This document shows, in pieces, positions 17,224-27,498 of a stretch of 64,000 nucleotides of DNA. The notes under the pieces were generated by a model that was given only the letters and a program-made list of their open reading frames with translations, had not been told where the DNA came from and ran no database searches. Each line of letters opens with the position of its first letter. Within the stretch, counting starts at the first letter, position 1. The DNA is from Butyrivibrio fibrisolvens (lineage in GTDB: Bacteria > Bacillota > Clostridia > Lachnospirales > Lachnospiraceae), in assembly GCF_023206215.1 (NCBI RefSeq), contig NZ_CP065800.1, forward strand, positions 1 to 64,000, written 5' to 3'. Both the position numbers and the translations under genes were made by a program.

Positions 17224-17977
17224 CTTTACCTTTTCTATAGCCGGTAGTAAATGAAGGTGCATACAGTTTTGACAGCTCATATCCGCTCTGGGCTACGGCC
17301 TGTCCTACTATGATAAGTGCCTGTCTGTCTATGTTGTGTTCTTTGGCGACCTGGGGGAGCTGTTCAAGTGTGCATACATATTTCTGCTCATCAGGCCAGG
17401 TTGCTCTATACACAAGAGCACATGGTGTATCCTTGGAAACTCCTGCACTTATAAGCCTGTCTGATAACCTCTTCGTCTGACCTGCAGACAGGAAAAATAC
17501 CATAGTCGCACCATGACTTGAAAGAGCTTCTACAGATTCCCTTTCAGGAACGCCTGTCCTTCCGTCAATTCTTGTAATGATAACGCTCTGACTTATCCCC
17601 GGAAGTGTATATTCCATGTTAAGAGCTGCTGCCGCTCCGCAAAAAGAGCTGACACCGGGAGTTGTATCATATTCAATCCCTTTTCTATCAAGGATATCCA
17701 TCTGCTCTCTTGTGGCACCGTAGATACTGCTATCACCTGTATGGAGTCTGACTGTTGTTTTGTTATCTTGCTCAGCTTTAAGTATAATATTTATTACTTC
17801 ATCAAGATCCAGTCTGCTGCTGTCATGGATCTCGCAGCCTTTTTGGGCATAATCCAAAAGCTTGGGATTTACAAGAGATCCTGCATATATTATTACATCA
17901 GCTTTTTCTATAAGCTCTTTTCCTCTGATGGTTATAAGATCAGCGGCTCCGGGGCCAGCTCCTACAAAATGTACCAT
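17207..17977 (-). CDS. cbiF: Cobalt-precorrin-4 C11-methyltransferase
   Basis: Tetrapyrrole methylase fold: MVHFVGAGPGAADLITIRG, VRLHTGDSSIYGA, TTPGVSSFCGAAAAL. SAM-dependent methylation at C11 of cobalt-precorrin-4. 256 aa, typical. GAGG lies 7 nt upstream of ATG, which is 7 nt after the cbiD stop. Confidence 0.95.
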   Translation of the reverse strand: MVHFVGAGPGAADLITIRGKELIEKADVIIYAGSLVNPKLLDYAQKGCEIHDSSRLDLDEVINIILKAEQDNKTTVRLHTGDSSIYGATREQMDILDRKGIEYDTTPGVSSFCGAAAALNMEYTLPGISQSVIITRIDGRTGVPERESVEALSSHGATMVFFLSAGQTKRLSDRLISAGVSKDTPCALVYRATWPDEQKYVCTLEQLPQVAKEHNIDRQALIIVGQAVAQSGYELSKLYAPSFTTGYRKGKDVYEK

Positions 17978-17984
17978 ATTAACC

Positions 17985-19124
17985 TCATGTCTCTTCCTTT
18001 ATCCATTCATGTGCATGGCTTGTTGCAACAAGTTCTTCATTTTCACCGGCAAAGACTATTACTTCAACTTCCAGAGTATCACCTGACCATTTTTGCATAT
18101 GATCTTTGATAGACTGTGCCATATTGTCAAAAATAATATCGCCTTTACCTGTTGTATTTATGATCCTCACAGCTTCACCTGTCATGACGCATTCCATAAG
18201 ATCAGCTTTTATAGACTCATATGTTTGTGCATCAAGGATCTTCTTGCAAATATCAGATAGAATCTCCATCCTGTGATCTCCATACATGGAGTGAGTATTT
18301 TTGATGCCTCCTGCAACCTTGACAAGCTTACCTATATGACCTGCAAAAAGAAGTCTGGAAAAGCCCTCATCTGCAGCGATATTAACAGCGTCATAGACAA
18401 AATTAGAGCAAAGGACTACATCTGTAGCATCTATCTTGTAAACTTCACTTAGAAATGACAGTCCATAATTGCCGGGAGCTACCATTAGTATGTCACTTCC
18501 TTGAGCTTTTCTTACCTTGGTCTCAACACGGATTGTATCAATTACAGCCCTATCGCTCATAGGTTCGACTATTCCGGTAGTTCCCAGGATGGATATACCT
18601 CCCACAATTCCAAGCTTTGGATTGAAAGTCTTTTCGGCAAGCACTTCTCCATTTGGAACGCTTATGATAACGGATACTCCTTTATCCTCGATGCCATATT
18701 CTATAAGTATATTTTCAAGATTTTCTTTTATCATCTTCCTTGGAACAGAGTTAATGGCAGCATTACCTATAGGCTGATCAAGACCTGGCTTTGTAACTCT
18801 TCCCACGCCCTCTCCGCCGTCTATAAATATACCTTTAGTATCAGTAAGCTTAAGCCTTACACATACCTTTGATCCTGTAGTCACGTCAGGGTCATCTCCG
18901 CCGTCTTTGACTACAGCGCAGCTTACATAGTCTTCTTCTCTATGTATATCTATTATCTCTGCATTAAAGTTAATGCCTCCCGGCGTAGAGATACAGGCAG
19001 TATGAATATCACTGCCTGTGATAAGCATGATAAGAGCAGCCTTGGAGGCAGCTGCTGCGCAGCTTCCTGTAGTAAAACCGTATCTTAACTTTTTGCCGGA
19101 TTTTTCTATATAATGATCGTTCAT
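17985..19124 (-). CDS. cbiD: Cobalt-precorrin-5B C1-methyltransferase
   Basis: Methylates C1 of cobalt-precorrin-5B in the anaerobic pathway. Family blocks seen are LRYGFTTGSCAAAASKAAL at the N-terminus, VVKDGGDDPDVTTG, GGEGVGRVTKPGL, and LLFAGHIGKLVKVAGGI in the C-terminal half. 379 aa, full length. A weak GGAAAA site precedes the ATG. Confidence 0.95.
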   Translation of the reverse strand: MNDHYIEKSGKKLRYGFTTGSCAAAASKAALIMLITGSDIHTACISTPGGINFNAEIIDIHREEDYVSCAVVKDGGDDPDVTTGSKVCVRLKLTDTKGIFIDGGEGVGRVTKPGLDQPIGNAAINSVPRKMIKENLENILIEYGIEDKGVSVIISVPNGEVLAEKTFNPKLGIVGGISILGTTGIVEPMSDRAVIDTIRVETKVRKAQGSDILMVAPGNYGLSFLSEVYKIDATDVVLCSNFVYDAVNIAADEGFSRLLFAGHIGKLVKVAGGIKNTHSMYGDHRMEILSDICKKILDAQTYESIKADLMECVMTGEAVRIINTTGKGDIIFDNMAQSIKDHMQKWSGDTLEVEVIVFAGENEELVATSHAHEWIKEET

Positions 19125-19181
19125 AGTAGTTTTTCCAAAAAGCCTTTATATACTGCCTGACCTGTAAAGTTTTTGGGGCTC

Positions 19182-19811
19182 TTACGTCATGTTGTACAAG
19201 ATTGAGTTACATATAGCTGCAGCAACTGTGCTTCCGCCTTTTCTGCCTCTATTTATAATGTAAGGGATATCTGTTTCAAGGATCAGTTCCTTGGCCTCTA
19301 CCACATTTACAAATCCAACAGGTACGCCTATTATAAGCTCCGGGCGAAGCTTCTTTTCATCGATCAGTTCTCTTAGTCTTATAAGAGCAGTTGGTGCATT
19401 TCCAATTGCAAAGATAAGCGGAGCATCTATCTTAAGTGCCTTGTCCATGCTGACAACAGCTCTTGTGACCTGCATCTGCCTGGCCATCATACTTACATCT
19501 TCATCTGCCATAAAGCAGTGAACTTCTCCGCCATATCTTGAAAGTGTCTTTTTATTGATACCTGCAAGAGTCATGTTGGTATCTGTCACTATATGAGCTC
19601 CATTTTGTATTGCAGCTTTGGCCTTATCAATAACATTATCAGAAAAGACAAGCGTATCAGCATAATCAAAATCTGCTGTTGTATGTATAGCCCTGATAAC
19701 TGTAGGTTCAAGATCGTCTGATATACTCTTACCCATGATATCAAGCTCTTGTTTTATAATTCTAAAACTCTCCTTCTCTATATCAGAAGGAAGTATATGC
19801 TTTAATTCCAT
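19182..19811 (-). CDS. cbiC: Cobalt-precorrin-8 methylmutase
   Basis: Moves the C11 methyl group to C12, giving cobyrinate. Conserved blocks are RAIHTTADFDYA (contains the catalytic-type His), DTNMTLAGI, GNAPTALIRLREL and GVPVGFVNVVEAKE. 209 aa, typical length. AGAGGA precedes ATG. Confidence 0.95.
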   Translation of the reverse strand: MELKHILPSDIEKESFRIIKQELDIMGKSISDDLEPTVIRAIHTTADFDYADTLVFSDNVIDKAKAAIQNGAHIVTDTNMTLAGINKKTLSRYGGEVHCFMADEDVSMMARQMQVTRAVVSMDKALKIDAPLIFAIGNAPTALIRLRELIDEKKLRPELIIGVPVGFVNVVEAKELILETDIPYIINRGRKGGSTVAAAICNSILYNMT

Positions 19812-19896
19812 AATGGTCCTCTAAAATTCATGATCCATTTCAAAATCAATTTCGTAGAATCGATAAGTTTCTTTTCATCTAAAGCTAGTGGATATC

Positions 19897-21438
19897 CTAC
19901 AAGCCTATAATCCTGTATATCAGTTCAAGATCAAGACTCTGCCTTAATACATCTGCCAGTCTGTCAAGTTCTCTGTCCTGCGTTACAGATAGTTCTTCTA
20001 CGACAGGGATATCTCTATCTATTCCATTTTTTTCATATAATAGCTTTATTAGCTTTTGTGTAAATGAAGGCGTATCAAAGATTCCGTGGATGTAGGTTCC
20101 AAGTACATTTTTGCGGGTTATAACGCAGTCTTCGTGATCAGTACTATCATCCAAAATGCTGCTTCCCATATGAATCTCATATCCTGATATGGGAGTATCT
20201 GAGACAGGCTCATAAAATCCGCTTAACTTAGGCGTTATAGCACTTACCTGTCTTAGGTTCTTGTAACTTGTAAATTCTGTTTCTATAGGAAGAAGTCCAA
20301 GTCCCTTGACTACTCCGCCGCCTTCTACGCCGCTTGTATCTGCTATGCTCTTTCCAAGCATCTGAAATCCGCCACAGATACCGATGATAGGAACTTCCTT
20401 ACAGGAAAGCTCCTGTATTTTATCAGACAAGCCTTTTTTTCTAAGCCATTTAAGGTCTTCTATAGTATTCTTGGTCCCTGGTATTATGACAAGATCAGCT
20501 TTATCAAGGCTATCCTGATCATCAATATAATAAAGATCTACTCCATCAATATTTTCAAAGATGGTAAAATCCGTGTAATTACTGATATAGGGAAGTCTTA
20601 TTACTGCTATGATAAGATTCCTTGTATTATCATCTCTGTCAGTAATACTTTTGTTTATAACGCGGCTATATGTATTTATCACTAAGTTTTTATTTTTGAA
20701 CTTATTATTTACAGTAAGTCTTTGGGAGACTGAGTCTTCTTCATCAAGCGACAGCTTCGTATAAGGAACAACTCCTGCAAAAGGGATGTCGCAATATTTC
20801 TTGAACATTGAAAGCCCGGGTTCTAATAAAGTTACATCTCCCCTGAACTTATTAATGATAAGTCCCTTGACTCTATTTCTTTCTTCCGGTGACATAAGGC
20901 TGACTGTTCCAAGGAGCTGGGCAAATACTCCGCCGGGATCTATGTCTCCTGCAAGAAGTACGGGTGCATCCAGTATCTGGGCAAGTCCCATATTGACTAT
21001 ATCATTGTCTCTTAGATTGATCTCTACAGGGCTCCCTGCTCCTTCTATCACTATGATATCGGCATCACTGGATAGTCTGTCATAAGCTGCTTGTATATCA
21101 GGAATAAGACTTTTTTTATTTTTAAAATAGTCTCTTGCTTTCATATTGCCAAGGGGAAGTCCGTTCACGATTATCTGAGACGTAGTATCTCCCATGGGTT
21201 TTATAAGGATAGGATTCATATCTGATGATGGGTCAAGTCCGCAAGCCTGTGCCTGAAGAGCCTGCGCCCGCCCTATCTCCCTTCCTTCTTTTGTCACATA
21301 CGAATTAAGAGCCATATTCTGCGACTTAAAGGGGGCAACCTTATATCCATCCTGTTTCAAAACTCTAAGTATTCCTGCTGTCAATATGCTCTTGCCTACT
21401 CCGGACATAGTGCCCTGGATCATCAAATTCTTAGCCAA
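19897..21438 (-). CDS. cbiP: Cobyric acid synthase
   Basis: Amidates the b, d, e and g side chains of adenosyl-cobyrinate diamide, using glutamine and ATP. The N-terminal domain has MIQGTMSGVGKSILTAGILR and FKSQNMALNSYVT; the C-terminal amidotransferase has PIIGICGGFQMLG with its Cys and a GTYIHGIFD histidine. 513 aa. The start codon is TTG 21438, supported by AGGAG 7 nt upstream and by alignment of the N-terminus (MAKNLMIQGT) with the family. Confidence 0.95.
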   Translation of the reverse strand: MAKNLMIQGTMSGVGKSILTAGILRVLKQDGYKVAPFKSQNMALNSYVTKEGREIGRAQALQAQACGLDPSSDMNPILIKPMGDTTSQIIVNGLPLGNMKARDYFKNKKSLIPDIQAAYDRLSSDADIIVIEGAGSPVEINLRDNDIVNMGLAQILDAPVLLAGDIDPGGVFAQLLGTVSLMSPEERNRVKGLIINKFRGDVTLLEPGLSMFKKYCDIPFAGVVPYTKLSLDEEDSVSQRLTVNNKFKNKNLVINTYSRVINKSITDRDDNTRNLIIAVIRLPYISNYTDFTIFENIDGVDLYYIDDQDSLDKADLVIIPGTKNTIEDLKWLRKKGLSDKIQELSCKEVPIIGICGGFQMLGKSIADTSGVEGGGVVKGLGLLPIETEFTSYKNLRQVSAITPKLSGFYEPVSDTPISGYEIHMGSSILDDSTDHEDCVITRKNVLGTYIHGIFDTPSFTQKLIKLLYEKNGIDRDIPVVEELSVTQDRELDRLADVLRQSLDLELIYRIIGL

Positions 21439-21484
21439 CGTGTCACTCCTGTATTTTTATAGTTCAAGTTTTGTTGCTACGATA

Positions 21485-23041
21485 TCATTTCAGCATATAG
21501 AAAAAATCTGTTTCTTCTTTTTGGTCCATGATAATTGCGTATAAATTTTCAATAATCGTTCCTGTCTTGTCAGAGCTTTGATATATTGACTTGTCTGTAC
21601 ACCAGACATCACCTGTACTCACTGCCTTAAAGTCCGCAAATGTGGCATCTGTCGTTATAAGCTGTTCAAGTGAAGAAGGTGCATCCTCGATCGCCTGATT
21701 ATATATAAGAATATCTGCATCAAGTGCGTATTCATAGAAAGCTTCTATGCTTATGGTCATCTGCGATGTACTATTCATATCAGATTCAGGACCAAGATAT
21801 GTTCCACCTGCCATTTCAACCATTTTGGCAAAATAGTCTTCGCTGCTTCTTGTAACTATCTGATGATTAGAGTTTATAGAGAAGATAGCAACTTTTTTGC
21901 CATTAATATTATCAAGATCAAGGCTTTCTACGCTCCGAACCTGCTTATCAAAAGACAAACTTGCTTCATCTTCAAGTCCGGTCATGGCTCCATATACCTT
22001 GATCCATTCACATCTTCCAAGAGGATCTTCTTCATAGCTTGATCTGTCTATAAATACAGGTATCATAAGCTGTTCGAGTTTCTCCTGAACTTTGGGGACA
22101 TGTAGTATCATGGTATTCTCAATTGCAAGATCTATATCCGACATCACAATCTGTTCATAGTCAGGAGCGCTGTACTTACCACCGTATACTATGCTTCCAC
22201 TGTTCATCGCTTCTCTTGCGCTGTCTATATACCAGTCATCTGCTTCTATTCCGGACATTGTTATAGCACTGACTGCTCCTATGGAGTCAAAATGACACAT
22301 AGCTCCCGATGCTGCAAGATATATACTGTCAAGTGGCATATGGAGCGGGATTATCACTTCCGCCTCGCCATCTGTATATTTTTTTGATATACCTTCTAAG
22401 ATGTCATCTGTAAGGTTCTTATCTTCAGGTATAAGAAGATATGATCTTCCATCATCTATACTTATAACTGTATAACCATCCTCATATCTATGGATCTTAA
22501 AACACTTAGCATAAGTATTCTCATCTGTTGATATATAGGTCAGTCCTTCTATATTGGGAGGATCCATGGAATATCTGATGGTCTTAATATCACTTTTTGC
22601 ACCGGAACTGTTGTCATTATCAGAATCTATAGGATTATTGCCATATGTGCTATCATCCAGCGTTATATAAAGAGTATAGTCAATAAGATGAGGGGTACTC
22701 ATGGCAGTAGTATCTGCCTGAACCTTCATCTCTTTGCCCAAAGTCACAGGTATATCGAATTCAGAGTTGCCCTCCTTATTAACAGGATAATATGTATCGC
22801 CATCCACTATCATATAGTCATAGTTTGGGCTACTCCATACAAGGTGTGCTGTCGCTTGTCCATCTGTAATAGTAACTTTGCAAGGACTTTCTATATACGC
22901 TTTCCCGCTTCCGCCTGTCATTACAACAGATGCGGTGTATTCCCCATCGGAAATCCCACCGCATCCAACCAGACATAGGGAAAAGATGATCAGAAACAAC
23001 CATTTTGTTATTTCAAATAAATGCTTTAGTTTTTTTCCCAT
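21485..23041 (-). CDS. Corrinoid/metal-complex substrate-binding lipoprotein with extra N-terminal domain
   Basis: Lipoprotein signal with lipobox LVGC at residues about 24-27, so it is tethered outside the cell. Residues about 28-140 form a beta-rich domain (DGEYTASVVM, ATAHLVWSSPNYDYMIVDG) that resembles the N-terminal domain of the adjacent CbiK-like lipoprotein and recalls NEAT-type tetrapyrrole-binding domains; this is a resemblance only. The C-terminal half looks like a periplasmic-binding-protein fold (KKVAIFSINSN, MVEMAGGTYLGP). The context suggests it delivers corrinoids or precursors to the permease/ATPase in the same operon. It starts 9 nt after the cbiK stop without a clear ribosome site, so coupling is likely. 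Confidence 0.8.
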   Translation of the reverse strand: MGKKLKHLFEITKWLFLIIFSLCLVGCGGISDGEYTASVVMTGGSGKAYIESPCKVTITDGQATAHLVWSSPNYDYMIVDGDTYYPVNKEGNSEFDIPVTLGKEMKVQADTTAMSTPHLIDYTLYITLDDSTYGNNPIDSDNDNSSGAKSDIKTIRYSMDPPNIEGLTYISTDENTYAKCFKIHRYEDGYTVISIDDGRSYLLIPEDKNLTDDILEGISKKYTDGEAEVIIPLHMPLDSIYLAASGAMCHFDSIGAVSAITMSGIEADDWYIDSAREAMNSGSIVYGGKYSAPDYEQIVMSDIDLAIENTMILHVPKVQEKLEQLMIPVFIDRSSYEEDPLGRCEWIKVYGAMTGLEDEASLSFDKQVRSVESLDLDNINGKKVAIFSINSNHQIVTRSSEDYFAKMVEMAGGTYLGPESDMNSTSQMTISIEAFYEYALDADILIYNQAIEDAPSSLEQLITTDATFADFKAVSTGDVWCTDKSIYQSSDKTGTIIENLYAIIMDQKEETDFFYMLK

Positions 23042-23050
23042 AAAGTTTTA

Positions 23051-24691
23051 TTATTTTATAACTGCACCTGTGTGCTCAACATAGATATCTTCAACTTCCT
23101 TGATGCCGCCAAGTCCAAGGATCTGGCAGCTTACTTCTTCAAAGCTTCCATCTGCTTCAAAGCCGCTCTTCCAGGAATCCTCTTCATCGCCTGCCATGTC
23201 ATTGTTGGCATGATCACCTGCTACGACCATAAGAGGGCGAAGAACTACTTTAGTATAACCTGCAGCTTTAACAGCCTCGATTATGTTTGAAAGCTCTGTT
23301 TCTTCAGGCTCACCTTCTACAGTTCCGATGAATACGTTGTCATAGCCAAGTTCATCCATCTGAGTCTGCATCTGGCTGTATGTAACCTTAGCTGTATGCG
23401 ATGTTCCGTGACCCATGAATACGAAGGCAACTCCTGCTTCCTTAGCTTCGTCAAGGTCTGCATATCCTGCCTCTTTTACAGCTTCAGCTGTTATAGCCTT
23501 GGCTACAGCTTCCTTGTCTTCATTGATAACTGTTGCATCATCACCAACTTCTCCAAGAAGGGGCTGCGCTACAGCTACTGATTCGAATTTATCTTCATAC
23601 TGGGCAAGAGTTTCAACAAGCTCGTCATACTCAGCGCCGTGCATCAGGTGTGTAGGCTGAACTATCAGATTCTTAACATTATTATCTACTGCTCTTTGAA
23701 GAGCCTGATCTACATTGTCGATCTTCTCACCATCTCTTGCATAGATATGGTTGATGATGATCTGAGCTGTGAATGCTCTTCTTACTGAGTAGTCAGGATA
23801 TGCCTCCTGAAGAGCCTTCTCGATTCCGCCTATATCCTTGACTCTGCTATCATTGAAGGATGTACCAAAGCTAACTACAAGGATCTCGTTGTCTCCTATA
23901 TCATCGCCGTTGAGCGGATCGTCCTTGGAAGCATCTCCTGTATCTCTTCCGAAGTAATCAGGATCAGCATACTCGCCTTCTACAAGCTCTTTCTGAGTAT
24001 CTGTAAGAGCGTCCCAGGCTTCCTTTGCTTTCTCGCAGTTTTCATATGTATCATCTGTATATTCCTGAACGTAGATTGAATCAATAAGATCTGCCACCTT
24101 ATCTGCTGCCATTTGATCTTCATCTCCTTCGTAAGGTACCGGATCAGATACTGTTACCTGATGGTCATACCATACTTCCTTAGTTCCTATAAGTGCAAGT
24201 GCAAAGCTCTCATCAAGGTATGGTACAGGGACATCGAAACCGTTAACTTCTTCTGTAGTTCCATCTGCATATGTTACAGTATCTATTGTAGGCTCGAGAA
24301 GCTCTGCACCCTCTTTCTGAGCATCCTCAGCGCTTCCAGGGAATAGATTTACTATATTCTTGGATGGAAGTGTGATATGGATAGTCATCTCGCCGTCTTC
24401 TACGGTAAGGATTCCTTTATTATCATATGCTTCATTAACATGGAACATGGTGCTGTCTGTAGTAAATGTAGCCTGATATGTTCCGTCTTCCAAAACGCCT
24501 TCTTTTTCATCAGCATCTGCCGCAGCTGTTTCTGCCTGGGTAGCATCAGCATTTTCATCTGCCTGTGCAGTGTTTTCTACAGATGCTTCATTAGAAGCAG
24601 TTTCATCTTGGCCTGAACTATTCTGTCCGCAGGCAACAGTTGTAAATGACATCGCTGCAGTCAGAAGTACTGCCAGAAATTTTTTCTTCAT
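23051..24691 (-). CDS. cbiK: Exported CbiK-type cobaltochelatase lipoprotein with N-terminal binding domain
   Basis: Lipoprotein signal (MKKKFLAVLLTAAMSF, lipobox VACG), an acidic Ala/Glu linker, a beta-rich domain at about 65-200 (DGTYQATFTTDST, GTKEVWYDHQVTVSD), a FIVAR-like helical segment (AKEAWDALTDTQKELV), then a CbiK chelatase domain of about 270 aa. The chelatase region keeps QPTHLMHGAEYDEL, GTVEGEPEE and MVVAGDHANNDMAGD, matching the His-Glu-His metal-binding set of CbiK. Known CbiK inserts Co2+ into sirohydrochlorin. Here the signal peptide puts the enzyme outside, where it could instead capture tetrapyrrole or cobalt. ATG 24691 has AGGAGG upstream; upstream ATGs lie in the leader. 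Confidence 0.85.
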   Translation of the reverse strand: MKKKFLAVLLTAAMSFTTVACGQNSSGQDETASNEASVENTAQADENADATQAETAAADADEKEGVLEDGTYQATFTTDSTMFHVNEAYDNKGILTVEDGEMTIHITLPSKNIVNLFPGSAEDAQKEGAELLEPTIDTVTYADGTTEEVNGFDVPVPYLDESFALALIGTKEVWYDHQVTVSDPVPYEGDEDQMAADKVADLIDSIYVQEYTDDTYENCEKAKEAWDALTDTQKELVEGEYADPDYFGRDTGDASKDDPLNGDDIGDNEILVVSFGTSFNDSRVKDIGGIEKALQEAYPDYSVRRAFTAQIIINHIYARDGEKIDNVDQALQRAVDNNVKNLIVQPTHLMHGAEYDELVETLAQYEDKFESVAVAQPLLGEVGDDATVINEDKEAVAKAITAEAVKEAGYADLDEAKEAGVAFVFMGHGTSHTAKVTYSQMQTQMDELGYDNVFIGTVEGEPEETELSNIIEAVKAAGYTKVVLRPLMVVAGDHANNDMAGDEEDSWKSGFEADGSFEEVSCQILGLGGIKEVEDIYVEHTGAVIK

Positions 24692-24706
24692 AATATTTCC
24701 TCCTAG

Positions 24707-24742
24707 ATAAAAAAATAAAGCCTTCACCAAGTAGCGAAGACT
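24707..24742 (-). terminator. Riboswitch expression-platform terminator
   Basis: On the minus strand AGTCTTC pairs with GAAGGCT around a 10-nt loop, followed by TTTATTTTTTT. It lies between the cobalamin aptamer and the cbiK ribosome site, so it probably ends transcription when B12 is bound. Confidence 0.75.
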
Positions 24743-24819
24743 TTTTGCACACAAGTTTAAAGCAAATGCCAAAATAGCATTTACCATAAAGCTTCGTACA
24801 GTCAATTCCTCGTGACTTG

Positions 24820-25078
24820 GTTACCCTTGTACGACGACAGGCAGGTCTCCCGGCTGATTGCATGGTCTCTTTCGCCTTCCCAGTTATCCAGTGGCATATT
24901 GAAAGAGACTTGGATGCTATGCAGTCCTATACGCAGGTTCATCAATATAAGATCAACTTGCAAGAACGCATATATTCCAGACAAAACACGGTGACGAGCT
25001 CGTGCGGGATTTGCACCCGCTTCCCTTTTCACTTACGCAGTAGCAAGTATAGCTACCCGTAAACACCTTCCGTCTCAT
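24820..25078 (-). promoter_or_regulatory. Cobalamin riboswitch
   Basis: Minus strand, 5' to 3': GGAAGGTGTTTACGGG, GTGAAAAGGGAAGCGGGTGC, AATCCCGC, then GCCACTGG and the B12-box region AGCCGGGAGACCTGCCTG at 24855-24838. These are the conserved pieces of the AdoCbl/cobalamin aptamer in their normal order. It controls the whole minus-strand operon from cbiK to cbiA. Confidence 0.95.
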
Positions 25079-25092
25079 TAAATTTCATGGAT

Positions 25093-25121
25093 ATAATAAC
25101 ATAAGTAATAGATAAGGGCAA
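25093..25121 (-). promoter_or_regulatory. Promoter of the cobalamin operon
   Basis: Minus strand TTGCCC (25121-25116), 17-bp spacer, TATTAT (25098-25093), about 15-20 bp before the riboswitch 5' end and downstream of the recQ stop. Confidence 0.6.
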
Positions 25122-25147
25122 AGATTCTTATCATCAGTTATTTTACT

Positions 25148-27433
25148 TTACTTCACATAATGCCTTACTATCTCCATCTGAACCTGCTTTGGGTACAGCA
25201 GAACCGGATAGGTATTGCCTTTTTGACTGACTTTCTCAGTAGTAACTATACCTTTAGAAAGGCCCTCATCAGTCTGAGCCATCATAAATCTTCCGCCTAT
25301 ATTTTTCTCTGCGATATAACCCATTTCTGTAAGGAATTTCGTTATATCTGTACCGAATATATTCTTGGCATTGTCTGCTGTTGATATCCTGTTAAGCTCA
25401 TCTTTGATCTCAGATACAAGGCACAGGTCTTTGTACTCATATTTATCTTCATCTTCAGGATTTAGATAAAAGGGGACTTTATGCCCCTTTGGAGCTGTTG
25501 AACCTTTTGAACCTTTGGCCTTAGTTTTAGCAGGTGCTGGTGCTGCATCCTTAATATTATCTGCAGCTTCGTCCTGGCTATCTGTTATAGCGGTTACTAC
25601 TCCCTCATGTTCGTCTAAATATGAACTTATGGCGTTTATGAATCTCTGACCATACTTGTCATATTTCATCTCACCAACACCTGATACGTTCAGCATTGCT
25701 GCCCTGTCAAGAGGAGCCTTTGCGCTCATATCGATGAGAGTCTTATCACTAAAGACGATATATGGCGGCATGCCTTCTTCTCTGGCAATCTGAGTTCTAA
25801 GTGCTTTAAGTATATCAAAAAGATCGTAACCAGCTTTGGTAAGACTATCTGTTTTCTTCTTGATCTGTCTTACTTTATTACTATCAGGTTCCTTAGCCTG
25901 CGTCGTCCTAACTATGACACGGGTAGCCGGATCTTTTAACGGGGTTATATCACCTAACTGGATCACACTGTACTTGTCAGCAGTCTGGCACAGATACCCG
26001 TCCAGGATAAGCTGATTTATAAGAATCCTAAGATCAGCTTCTGACCTGTCTTTAAGTGTGCCATAAGTTCTGTAATTCACGATGCCAAGTTCTTTGAGTC
26101 TTGCTCTGTTAGCACCAAGAAGTGTCCCTAATATGATATTAAGGCCGTACCTTCCTCTTGTCTCGAATACGCAGTTTATTACTTTTTTGGCATCTTCTGT
26201 TCTGTCTTCTTCAATAAAATGTTTATGGCAGTTACCACAATTATCACAGGGCTCTGTATTTTTTTCTCCAAAATATTCAAGTATATAATTCCTAAGGCAT
26301 CCTGTCGTCTTACAATACCCCTCCATGACATTGAGCCTTCTCATATCTCTTTCCTTGATAAGAATAACGTCTTCACTCGGTATATCTGTAAAGTCTTTAT
26401 GTTCTAACAGGAATTTGTTAATGATTATATCTTTTGGAGAAAAAAGAAGTATACACCTTGAAGACTCGCCGTCTCTGCCGGCACGACCTGCCTCCTGATA
26501 GTAGTTCTCCATGCTCTGGGGCATATTGTAATGAATGACGAATCTTACGTTGGATTTGTCGATACCCATTCCGAATGCGTTGGTTGCTATGATCACGGGG
26601 CATCTGTCATAGATAAAATCATCCTGGCTTTCTTTTCTGCTTTGATTAGTCATCCCTGCATGATATCTTGCCACCGGCACTCCTTCTTTTGACAGTAGTT
26701 CATACAAAGTATCTACGCTATTTCTGGTCGCGCAGTATATTATGCCGCTTTCATCAGGATGTTTTTTGATATAGTCAAGGACATAATCATCTTTTTGCTT
26801 AGTAATCTCAACATCAAAGTATAGATTCTCTCTGTCAAAGCCTGTGATAACTGTCTTAGGATCCTGAAGCTTTAATATGCAGGAAATGTCTTCCTTGACT
26901 TCCATTGTAGCAGTAGCTGTAAATGCACTTACAACAGGTCTTTTGGGAAGGCGATCTATGAAATTCACTATCCCAAGATAGCTGGGTCTAAAATCCTGAC
27001 CCCACTGGGATATACAGTGAGCTTCATCCACAGTGACCATTGATATCTTTGTCTTACTGGCGAACTCGATAAAATCACTGCTCTCAAGTCGTTCCGGTGC
27101 TACGTACAGTATTTTGTAGGCCCCTTCGCTTGCTCTTGAATATACAAGTTGAATCTGCCTGTCTGTAAGTGATGAGTTGATGAATCCCGCATGGATTCCT
27201 GCATCATTAAGTGACTTGACCTGATCCTGCATTAAGGATATGAGGGGGGAGATTACTATTGTAATCCCCGGCATGATAAGTGCAGGAACCTGATAACAGA
27301 TAGACTTACCGGCACCTGTAGGCATGATCGCCAGTACATCCCGGCCTGACAATATAGCTTCTATTATCTCATCCTGACCCTTTTTAAATGAGTCATATCC
27401 AAAATATGTTTTTAATACTTCTCTTGCATCCAT
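25148..27433 (-). CDS. recQ: RecQ-family ATP-dependent DNA helicase
   Basis: 3'-5' DNA helicase for recombination and replication-fork repair. The helicase core shows [13 protein letters not shown] (Walker A), [17 protein letters not shown] (motif II and the RecQ aromatic loop) and [10 protein letters not shown] (motif VI). A zinc-binding module follows ([17 protein letters not shown] with CDNCGNC), then winged-helix and an HRDC domain at about 520-600. The C-terminal extra 150 residues include an Ala/Lys-rich linker and a segment ([20 protein letters not shown]) seen in longer clostridial RecQ proteins. 761 aa. The ribosome site is weak (AAGGAT, far from ATG). Confidence 0.93.
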   Translation of the reverse strand: MDAREVLKTYFGYDSFKKGQDEIIEAILSGRDVLAIMPTGAGKSICYQVPALIMPGITIVISPLISLMQDQVKSLNDAGIHAGFINSSLTDRQIQLVYSRASEGAYKILYVAPERLESSDFIEFASKTKISMVTVDEAHCISQWGQDFRPSYLGIVNFIDRLPKRPVVSAFTATATMEVKEDISCILKLQDPKTVITGFDRENLYFDVEITKQKDDYVLDYIKKHPDESGIIYCATRNSVDTLYELLSKEGVPVARYHAGMTNQSRKESQDDFIYDRCPVIIATNAFGMGIDKSNVRFVIHYNMPQSMENYYQEAGRAGRDGESSRCILLFSPKDIIINKFLLEHKDFTDIPSEDVILIKERDMRRLNVMEGYCKTTGCLRNYILEYFGEKNTEPCDNCGNCHKHFIEEDRTEDAKKVINCVFETRGRYGLNIILGTLLGANRARLKELGIVNYRTYGTLKDRSEADLRILINQLILDGYLCQTADKYSVIQLGDITPLKDPATRVIVRTTQAKEPDSNKVRQIKKKTDSLTKAGYDLFDILKALRTQIAREEGMPPYIVFSDKTLIDMSAKAPLDRAAMLNVSGVGEMKYDKYGQRFINAISSYLDEHEGVVTAITDSQDEAADNIKDAAPAPAKTKAKGSKGSTAPKGHKVPFYLNPEDEDKYEYKDLCLVSEIKDELNRISTADNAKNIFGTDITKFLTEMGYIAEKNIGGRFMMAQTDEGLSKGIVTTEKVSQKGNTYPVLLYPKQVQMEIVRHYVK

Positions 27434-27498
27434 AGTTTTTTCTTAAAATCCTTTTTGTCCCCGTCTCCAGGGACCACTTGCTACTTTCCTTAGTGTAA

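Noticed and set aside
24692..24805. Longer N-terminus of the CbiK-like protein starting at 24805
   Set aside because: The extra residues come from the riboswitch expression platform; AGGAGG and a lipoprotein signal mark ATG 24691.
24800..25070. Several short open frames on both strands upstream of cbiK
   Set aside because: They coincide with the cobalamin riboswitch, whose conserved boxes explain the sequence.
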